Both the position numbers and the translations under genes were made by a program. The notes under the pieces were generated by a model, which was not told where the DNA came from, searched no databases, and saw nothing but the letters and a program-made list of their open reading frames with translations. A DNA stretch of 64,000 nt, taken from the NCBI GenBank assembly GCA_031426815.1, contig JASJPG010000066.1, forward strand, positions 24,058-88,057, given 5' to 3'. The stretch comes from PFJX01 sp031426815 (GTDB lineage: Bacteria > Pseudomonadota > Gammaproteobacteria > Burkholderiales > Thiobacillaceae). This document shows positions 63,401 through 64,000 of the stretch, in pieces. Positions within the stretch are counted from its first letter, which is position 1. Each line of letters starts with the position of its first letter.

Positions 63401-64000
63401 TGCATACCGGCGCGGCCAACTTCGCCGGCATGATCGGCGGGGATAACCTGAGCATCGCCAGCTTCAATGGCGCATTTGTCGATAAACATGCCGGCACCGG
63501 CAAGCAAGTCGTCATCAGCGATTTCGTGCTGGCGGGCGACGATGCCGGCAACTACGTCTTCTCGGGCACTGCCGCGACGACAGCGGATATTGCGCAAAAG
63601 GCCTTGGCGGTGAGCGGCCTCACGGCGGCCGACAAGGTCTACGACGGCAACGCCACGGCCACGGTCAGCACGGCCGCTGCGGTACTCGACGGCCTGGTCG
63701 CCGGCGATACGTTCATCGTGGCCACCACCGGCGCGTTCGACAGCAAGCATGTCGGCACCGGCAAGTCGGTCACGCTAAACAGCGACTACAGCGGCGCCGA
63801 TGTCGGCAACTACAGCATCACCGGCCAGGCCGAAACCACGGCCGACATCAGTGCCAAAGCCTTGGCGGTGAGCGGCCTCACGGCGGCCGACAAGGTCTAC
63901 GACGGCAACGCCACCGCCACGGTCAGCACGGCTGGCGCGGTCCTCGACGGCCTGGTCGCCGGCGATACGTTCATCGTGGCCGCCACCGGCGCGTTCGACA
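42499..64000 (+). CDS. Giant TpsA filamentous hemagglutinin-like exoprotein with YDG repeats (3' end outside window)
   Basis: One frame is open from ATG 42499 (GGAG at about 42489) to the window edge, at least 7167 codons with no stop. Residues 1-33 are an ESPR (NKIHRVIWNEITCTFVAVAE). A signal helix ASFGLRALALALFCVGLGQAA ends near residue 60. The TPS secretion domain (~66-320) carries the diagnostic SNGQVFLTNPSGVYF (NPxG at 148-151). GSLLLDPTNLTI near 568 is another common mark of this family. Then come about 4600 residues of Gly/Ala/Thr/Asn-rich beta-helix repeats, a more regular array at 53580-56280, and a YDG-domain array from about residue 5190 on. The role is probably a surface adhesin or biofilm filament exported by TpsB. 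No toxin domain is visible in the window, but the C-terminus is not seen. Confidence 0.92.
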   Translation, partial: MNKIHRVIWNEITCTFVAVAEIAKARGKRASSGVGGSVAASFGLRALALALFCVGLGQAAPPAPTQLPTGGQVVAGQAAISQNNAIMNVNQASNRAAIDWQTFNIGSQARVNFLQPSASSAILNRVLDANPSQIFGNITSNGQVFLTNPSGVYFSPTASANVGALTATTHSIGNADFMAGKLRFSRDGATGAVINEGNLSADLNGYIALLAPEVRNHGVVVAQMGTVALAAGEVFELQFDGSRLSNIRVEAATIQALVDNGNAVEAPGGLIILSAQAANKLQGGVIRNSGRLEAAGLVNKGGVIRLEASDGIENSGLIRAGAAQAGPAGQIQIAAGQFTQSAAGQLDVAGVEQGGSIQLKVDSSLSLAGRVDASAQSGSGGSGGTVELAAAGDITLSDAVLDVSGAAAGGRVAIAAGDLPGEPSQPDAPNQTPQTVAILGASQIRATSRSGQGGEISLTGERVGLFDSTLIDASGATGGGSVLVGGDYQGKNPDVRNAQATHVAADAVIRADATEQGDGGKVIVWADDFTRYQGHISAQGGSEGGDGGFAEVSGKRTLDFDGTVDLTAAQGNTGSLLLDPTNLTITAANNNINGATPFVPNGAASTLSVSTLATALDSADVIVTTVGSPDTGVEEGDITVASSIGWFSTNKLTLQAAHDIVINDNINIQTFDGSLALDAVGDITQGAGGRLLIGGTTELNSGGNISLTSTTNQLIGSIAATATGNLALTNSRTLELGNVSAGGGVTLTTSANSGSINVSGTFAAASLAATAHDTGAIAIADVNGALTVTGLSAGGAMTVGNTDTGALVFDSVGGNVITGNAAAGGQASGIVTIKGTSITLNDPIRTKGGNINLTSTSGAVTANAGANIVTTADANTGTASGLVTVTAAVGMTLQNITTTGASNALGVGSNAAAVTLTATTGDINVGAITTTGGLAATNADYPNRNGGNAGSIIIGATGGTMNLNGDLYAEGGLPYGAATQGLGGYINLKTPAILTADRVISSGATSGYIDIDSTVDSDGTSRSLTVTAGTGNVTFNGVIGGTAALKSLSVTSSTRTDIEKDVTTNGAAGVSVVASSQIRLGDDDGANGSGAMTINTLAGNGPVNLNSLETYLDDAVTITRGTSPVTFTNYLFSNTDERNNLTINGAGGGAITVGRTTGGTAPAASTKLGDILIESVTDLTMTEYVSAASLVSLNSTGRLSIGSTGYWQYYDGASGLQLQTTGTANNIASDESIYVNNNVVLTHASAPISISAPNGNINFYTYADLTTAGGAVSLNAGASSLTLGSNTDIATSGGMIALTGVGVSQSTTDSVINAGSGKIRIDGGGGAVDVRSRLITTDADTGGTPAVLVTNVAGGNSATLRSVTAQTGTLQVGLIASNTTLAGAQTLVGAGDIALTTPTLRFTAAKQITLTSAGDDSGVTFTVTGTDAAGNSLVENIAGGAAGTVTTTGSFKTVTSIHADGATTSTVSAGLVANDAMGASLSQAIAGGGYAATDKIDIKTLSAATGGAISITSTANVIDELGNFAVGSSLDVRAKGRAAGMALTGDVAATAVTIMTGNGALVLGTRDITATSGNLFLQGRGLTQDAGSAITASGLVTIYGSDYASENTRGAVTMAGTITSANTTANAVTFADMNALTLPSISIGSLGTRGGLRLGTHDWTGDHYRRAYGVIGQTAGTLLNIGALDIRQNGGSGVVDLSLVDNEIQSTSYVERGGAITLYDKDSEANGLTVSNIYDGSYGTLLKATTEGRMTLSGTNRGKGMELTAGAAGFTGSGSIEGHHNSADIVKITTTGSLALTSGTMYAKGVQLTSGAAGITSAVDIQSHHSGGGDIILDAGGGDITLTNRLYNDGLGNDIFIQNADDVQLQRVEVYSTGKLILGGILTTPGTALTGNVTQTSYITANSDGTNLTGEVAGSVTLNSTNQIYRMGDFTSGGNFTFYNQDRTLVLQGALESTGGNVSVDSRDSLTVSSTGTVTANADTKGVTLKASSGQWGYTANIQGAISASSGGISLTSPYGYVTTSGAGTLTTTGAVTIASAPNYTSGGTNYTTTINAAVSAGEGGNNNINITSAGTFSNNSTGTLTATGSVAIRTYWDSTNERNLTLAGNVTAGIDGIKLTSSGTINQTGGILFTTGTLSGPNQSGGNPGSTLPSARGAVTLTANNEFANLGPFYLYDEGQFAFNVNDVTGGLTLAGSIENSHGAISIATQGGALDLMGYDIYAGGMATGGANATLTGRGLIQAFGSDISTTGGATGSPRTGSNGGGTITLTGHDGTASGTISLGGSVETANATASAITIRGTSDLALPSIVTPNGGLRLGDDTASIGLITGNITQTVNTSLDINTLRVGTATNAIGGSVVLANSGNKIVQLAEAKVGDVVETQYDLDIYDSTNGLTLTQNLVSAGGIRVRTTTGGGASGVLSLGALDVLAAGDIFLGGNSVTQAALSIVDADNTGVAATGGGIRIDGGGGANNITLEGALTTDNAGSAAIQIVNATNLTFNTISATAGTVALGIPANTDLPAPSSAKALTGTIQGVDATSVISAATLAGNAGVVTLNKTNLDNLGTFATTGTMTLKDQGGAGTAGLKLTGNVTVGGTTEIATTDGLLDFDVHTLDASGGTGYGVTLRGVGISQEATSSIKSTTAEIHGGAADIDLFSALNNFTGQVSVYSTGAQVSVQDANQLSMNALTGNLAPTTSIKLWAGTSLVLTPEDITTTSGNIEFRSLDGNLSTPGNLTTTTGNIALHASTTTTTGNVQVNNLITTGSGNVTVEAEKEINLSKSIVSTSGDLSVSGATVTHSTGSSGDPLSLQTGSDGTITVVASGSGGFVMGQYYSYQSDTGTISITSGGPADLSNITTNGALTVDAVGLVQQVGAGSVLVADALRVTTSSDGAISLTNVGNDLNMVKLLSRTVGGAATGSGLITFHDSDGFAVSQIGTTNHATLTANGAITTDSAVFGDGSVVANALTVKTFAAAGADILLTAANNDVNTLTLKVRNAADDAIAGETTTPTGTVRFTDSDGFAVTSIETGGSTVLTAGDAVTQTGAIVSAKLGLSGSGSFTLNSASLGTPINQVGTFASDASGAINFSSQLALTIGSVNPVGITSHGANVTLLAPTIDASGATIDTQSSLDSTAGGAVTLTTTGAGAAGNLTTGDIITSGTAAPGASNDGGGAAGNVTLTASGESLAVAGTITARGGAGDGIGADGADGRVKLTATAGAVSQTNGTHAIDAGLLLVNALNTSSLLDIGNMTDRVAAQISGVGENFVYRSGGDFAVGGGGEDGINGITTQGGSVDLDGSDVAVSATQAIITKGGNFSALGVRSFDSSGVTINTAGDVTYAGGVYKDGGDIDITTTVNGGAINTGTLIASADVNNAGDAASGHITLNADGALTVRGTTAQGKGSGIGGAVDLTGAGVNIAGSVDTSSNGAAGGNINVNGPAVIVGADRVLATGSGAGNISFSSTVDSDAPGTPRGLSLTAGTGDITFTGAAGGTVALGAINVVSAKDVAFNGSVDAASLTQQAGTGATTLAGATTLSGNLSFTGNALNVAAAVTAGGSAIVSNAGLFTTAAAGDIAAAGGFTQNGAGLTELAGDIATTDSNIAFATAVTLKGDVAMGTDAGVGNIVFADTVDSDITARDLTLTSGTGNVTFTGGVGGTHALDALAVNSAGATTFSAAVAAASVVTDAPGTVAINGGSVSTSGSQTYNDALTLGNNTTLTGSTVTTAGTLNGLSHSLLVDGDAVFGDAAEDAVTGLTTLEVTGTTTLHADTVSSADAQTYTGAITLGNGTTLTAGNDPILFSSTVDSEALEANGLTVTAGSGAVTVTGTVGGGVNAELGGLAVNSTGITQFQSAVTAASVVTNLGGTVEINGGAVTTSGVQTYGENATLGVDTNLQGTTVTFSGTLNSAVDAARTLTVTGAAVFTGAVGEDATGSSTLGKLGSLHVTGASAIDGGLVTTTGAQAYDGAVTLGADSTLTGSTITTQGTLAGGTHGLAIVGNAVFGNGAADTVTGLTTLAVSGTSTINTSNVTSSGAQDYAGAVTLGEDTNLTGSAVTFAATVDSADDAAKSLTVTGDAVFADMVGEGATGTTTKGKLGGVQVTGASTIDGGKVTSTGAQVYEGTVTLGLDSTLTGSSVTTQGTLVGASHSLDVVGNAVFGNGAVDTVTGLTTLAVSGTTAINTSNITSSGTQDYAGALTLGADSTLTGSTITTQGTVAGGAHGLGIVGDAVFGDAVTDTVTGLTTLAVSGTALINTDTVSSSGTQIYGGAVTLGSDSTLSATDAAILFSGTLDSAATEANDLTVNAGSGAVTFTGAVGGALAGALGALAVDSTDATRFQAAVTAASVVTNVGGTVEINGGAVVTSGVQTYGENASLGADTSLTGSTITTQGTLAGGTHGLAIVGDAVFGNGAGDSVTGLTTLAVSGATAINTSTVTSSGSQDYTGAVTLGANTTLEGVGISFAASIKSDGSNRSLTVNDSGTTTFGGALGSATAGEKLASLSTDAGGNSVLNGGSVTTTGAQTYGDDLSLGADTSLTGSSVSTQGTLAGGSHSLAVVGNAVFGDDASDAISALTTLSVSGTTTINTGSISSSGTQTYTGAVTLGTDASLTSGDAISFASTVDSDADLTPRNLRLTSAAAAGQNFVAAVGGTHALDILRIESAGVVTQGGSAPIKVAKLAIKSAGGVTLTHAGNDADILAALLSGDAALTFVDSDGLSIGSIDSAALQIVGISDGDGASNVSITVGGLLTQAASSPIAIDGNLNIDTTAFDADDVSLKNTAAAGTVLDNSLIAGDFSLDSTGAVTQKVDANGAGSDAWLQVGGSFDMAGAGAFMQGNSADNLIGGGSAGSAANEIRLFGVITLSIVAGDLVAEATTTGLGVTSTDTITAANLASGVVITSDAGGKSISAVGNGAAIQLNEANRIGGNVRITTKGNYSDSGIASVTGILQSGGLDLAAASFFVQQSATNSGSAIAGAGMIDLSHADNTFTGAVAMTAIGMDAHLRADSALQLGNVNVRNAIVELDTAASVIDITQAANTTLRAEALLLRNAQDVTLGNANRVATLAADLNGALNFTNNQTLTVGTVDGVVGVTNAAGGVLLHTTTGNLVLDQAITVAGSADITLASAGNFINNVGANALAIGTGAPEDTGVWQIWSTAPALDTIGGLTPEFKQYNASYGVTASLGTGNGLHYTLAPELTVTLTGTVERVYDATDVATLAQGNYDISGLLAGDAAVLSTAGTYVDKNVGVTKTVTTNGLSIVSASAGGGSIAVYGYQLDAGSADQVNGDIGTITPASISAVTGITAADKTYDGGSVAALTSSAAEFTGMFLGDLLEVDAATGTFASPNANAVATTVNISGITLAGADAGNYVLVDDTASTTATITPYAVDLSGTRVYDGTTAVAAGDLTFGTLVGTETLSLSGAGSMADKHVANGKAVTLGTLALGNGSGLASNYTFSGGTQQIDITQADLTLATTDVTRTYDGSLAAAGTAVATGGTQVFAGDSLSGGSFAFTNANAGSNKTVTTAGVTVSDGNGGGNYNVSYADNTSSTIDRAALSIGSSDVTKTYDGTTTASGTAVVTAGTLYINVSNGNTQDYFTGGTFEFLDANAGSGNKTVYATLGVTLNDGNGANNYTVTYVDNTTSTINPYAVDLSGTRGYDGTTAVAASDLTFGTLVGTETLSLSGAGSMADKHVANGKAVTLGTLALGNGSGLASNYTFSGGTQQIDITQADLTLATTDVTRTYDGSLAAAGTAVATGGTQVFAGDSLSGGSFAFTNANAGSNKTVTTAGVTVSDGNGGGNYNVSYADNTGSTIDKADLTISSSDVSKTYDGSLSANGAAVVTAGTLYSNASNGGTLDSLSGGSFAFTDANAGNGNKTVTVAAVTLSDGNGGGNYTVTYADNTTSTINPYAVDLSGTRGYDGTTAVAASDLTFGTLVGTETLSLSGAGSMADKHVANGKAVTLGTLALGNGSGLASNYTFSGGTQQIDITQADLTLATTDVTRTYDGSLAAAGTAVATGGTQVFAGDSLSGGSFAFTNANAGSNKTVTTAGVTVSDGNGGGNYNVSYADNTGSTIDKADLTISSSDVSKTYDGSLSANGAAVVTAGTLYSNASNGGTLDSLSGGSFAFTDANAGNGNKTVTVAAVTLSDGNGGGNYTVTYADNTTSTINPYAVDLSGTRVYDGTTAVAAGDLSLGTLVGTETLSLSGAGSMADKHVANGKAVTLGTLALGNGSGLASNYTFSGGTQQIDITQADLTLATTDVTRTYDGSLAAAGTAVATGGTQVFAGDSLSGGSFAFTNANAGSNKTVTTAGVTVSDGNGGGNYNVSYADNTGSTIDKADLTISSSDVSKTYDGSLSANGAAVVTAGTLYSNASNGGTLDSLSGGSFAFTDANAGNGNKTVTVAAVTLSDGNGGGNYTVTYADNSSSTITPAAITISTSNVSKFYDGTLDATGTPIVLAGTLYQNASNGDTLDSISGGSYAYTDKNAGTGSKTVTVSGVTFNDGNAGGNYAVTYASNTTSTIDKAVLTVLADVSDRTYDGTTHATLNGLSVSGLVGLETVVPVSVGTTSFADKTAADDKTVTIANVVLLDGANGGLASNYSVNATATTTASILQKNLTVAGVVALDKVYDGTTLAAINTSVASLAGKVDGDDVSIGTIIGTFDDKNVGSIKNVNGSAFELSGTDGGNYNLIQPTGLKANITPRSLTVAATGVNKTYDSTTAATVNLSDNRIDGDQIEYAYSANFLDKNVGNNKYVGVSGIALAGTDAGNYTSNTSTATFANIDKATLTVSATGVNRAYDGTTETTVNLFDDRLGADALTISYAAANFSDANTGFNKVVTVTGINVTGADVGNYTFNTTALTDADILGRLLSISGVTANSKVYDGNTVTTLDLSGASLIGLLAGDVVTLGTGSGLFLDKNVGSGKSVSVSQILLAGDDANAYMLEFPLGLFADITPATLSAITGITADNKTYDGSVVAALHTGAANFAGMIGGDNLSIASFNGAFVDKHAGTGKQVVISDFVLAGDDAGNYVFSGTAATTADIAQKALAVSGLTAADKVYDGNATATVSTAAAVLDGLVAGDTFIVATTGAFDSKHVGTGKSVTLNSDYSGADVGNYSITGQAETTADISAKALAVSGLTAADKVYDGNATATVSTAGAVLDGLVAGDTFIVAATGAFD
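53580..56280 (+). repeat. Imperfect ~210-225 bp repeats in the TpsA shaft
   Basis: Units of the form YxGAVTLGxDTxLTGS...TQGTLAGGTHGLAIVG, then VTGLTTLAVSGTxxINT, recur at about 53589, 54363, 54831, 55050, 55572 and 56034. Longer DSA...VTVTAGSGAVT segments alternate with them. They are near-regular at protein level with moderate base divergence. Confidence 0.75.
58616..61750 (+). repeat. Four near-identical tandem units of 783-786 bp (three YDG domains each)
   Basis: Units begin at 58616, 59402, 60185 and 60968, each opening with a PYAVDLSGTR segment. Lengths are 786, 783, 783 and about 783 bp. Units 2 and 3 read as identical over long stretches. Unit 1 differs in its third domain (59137-59401), and unit 4 in its first ~60 bases and last ~30. 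All lengths are multiples of three, so copy-number change keeps the frame. Confidence 0.9.
63601..64000 (+). repeat. Second near-identical tandem repeat, 258 bp period, running off the window
   Basis: The unit starting ALAVSGLTAADKVYDGNA at 63601 recurs at 63859 with only a few base changes over the visible 142 bases. 258 bp is 86 codons, one YDG domain. Confidence 0.85.

Larger units (their letters stand above)
58060..64000 (+). repeat. Array of at least 23 YDG domains
   Basis: Domains of about 80-90 residues, each with K/R-x-YDG-(T/S/N) near the start, a GDxxxxGSG middle and GNYxxxxxxxTAxI at the end. YDG-type motifs fall near 58096, 58393, 58651, 58906, 59164, 59437, 59692, 59950, 60220, 60475, 60733, 61003, 61258, 61516, 61798, 62074, 62347, 62608, 62848, 63106, 63374, 63638 and 63896. 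Variants include YDA and YDS. The array continues past the window. Confidence 0.85.

Overview
This is about 64 kb of GC-rich chromosome from a Gram-negative proteobacterium. A betaproteobacterium is my best guess. The evidence is an extended signal peptide (ESPR) on a giant two-partner secretion exoprotein, a high-potential iron-sulfur protein (HiPIP), split MacAB-type efflux genes, REP-like palindromes between genes, and a dnaB-alr neighbourhood. No rRNA, tRNA, CRISPR array, phage or transposase gene was seen. The genus cannot be fixed from the sequence alone.

Layout. (1) 1-13.8 kb is a type I secretion region. It holds the tail of a TIGR03032-like gene, a 2340-residue calcium-binding repeat protein (14 FG-GAP repeats, 7 delta-60 repeats, RTX repeats, no Sec signal) and an AAA-ATPase/PD-(D/E)XK protein. 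On the opposite strand is the exporter set: TolC-like channel, ABC permease/ATPase and HlyD-like adaptor. (2) 14.2-18.9 kb holds a MipA/OmpV outer-membrane protein, then a periplasmic solute-binding protein directly followed by a hybrid histidine kinase with no transport permease nearby, which suggests a sensing pair. (3) 19.2-20.9 kb is a cluster of small envelope genes: a HiPIP on a long linker, a His-rich mini-lipoprotein, a small c-type cytochrome and a Cys-rich lipoprotein. (4) 20.9-22.2 kb is glgC. (5) 22.2-38.6 kb is a long minus-strand run in the order dnaB, alr, trpC, macA-like, ABC ATPase, ABC permease, SNF2/SWIM helicase, DUF349 protein, then an ATGA-coupled trio (secreted Pro-rich protein, TPMT-like methyltransferase, AEC transporter), a truncated reductase remnant and a hydroxyacid dehydrogenase. 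(6) 38.8-40.4 kb holds an LTxxQ (CpxP/Spy-like) periplasmic protein and a convergent AraC regulator with a shared terminator. (7) 40.8-64 kb is a two-partner secretion system: a TpsB (FhaC/ShlB) transporter and a TpsA exoprotein whose frame stays open to the window edge, at least 7167 codons. Its distal part is an array of YDG domains containing four near-identical 783-786 bp tandem units.

The window is dominated by two surface or secreted protein systems, each with its own dedicated exporter: T1SS for the propeller/RTX protein and TPS for the filamentous exoprotein. Around and between them lie housekeeping genes (dnaB, alr, trpC, glgC) and envelope or redox accessories. At least three families of short palindromic repeats sit between genes. 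One provides the stop codon of the hybrid kinase. Another copy sits exactly where a tartronate-semialdehyde-reductase-like gene has lost its 5' part.

Most other long open frames, including antisense frames of up to 2165 codons, are shadows of repetitive GC-rich coding sequence. They were rejected.
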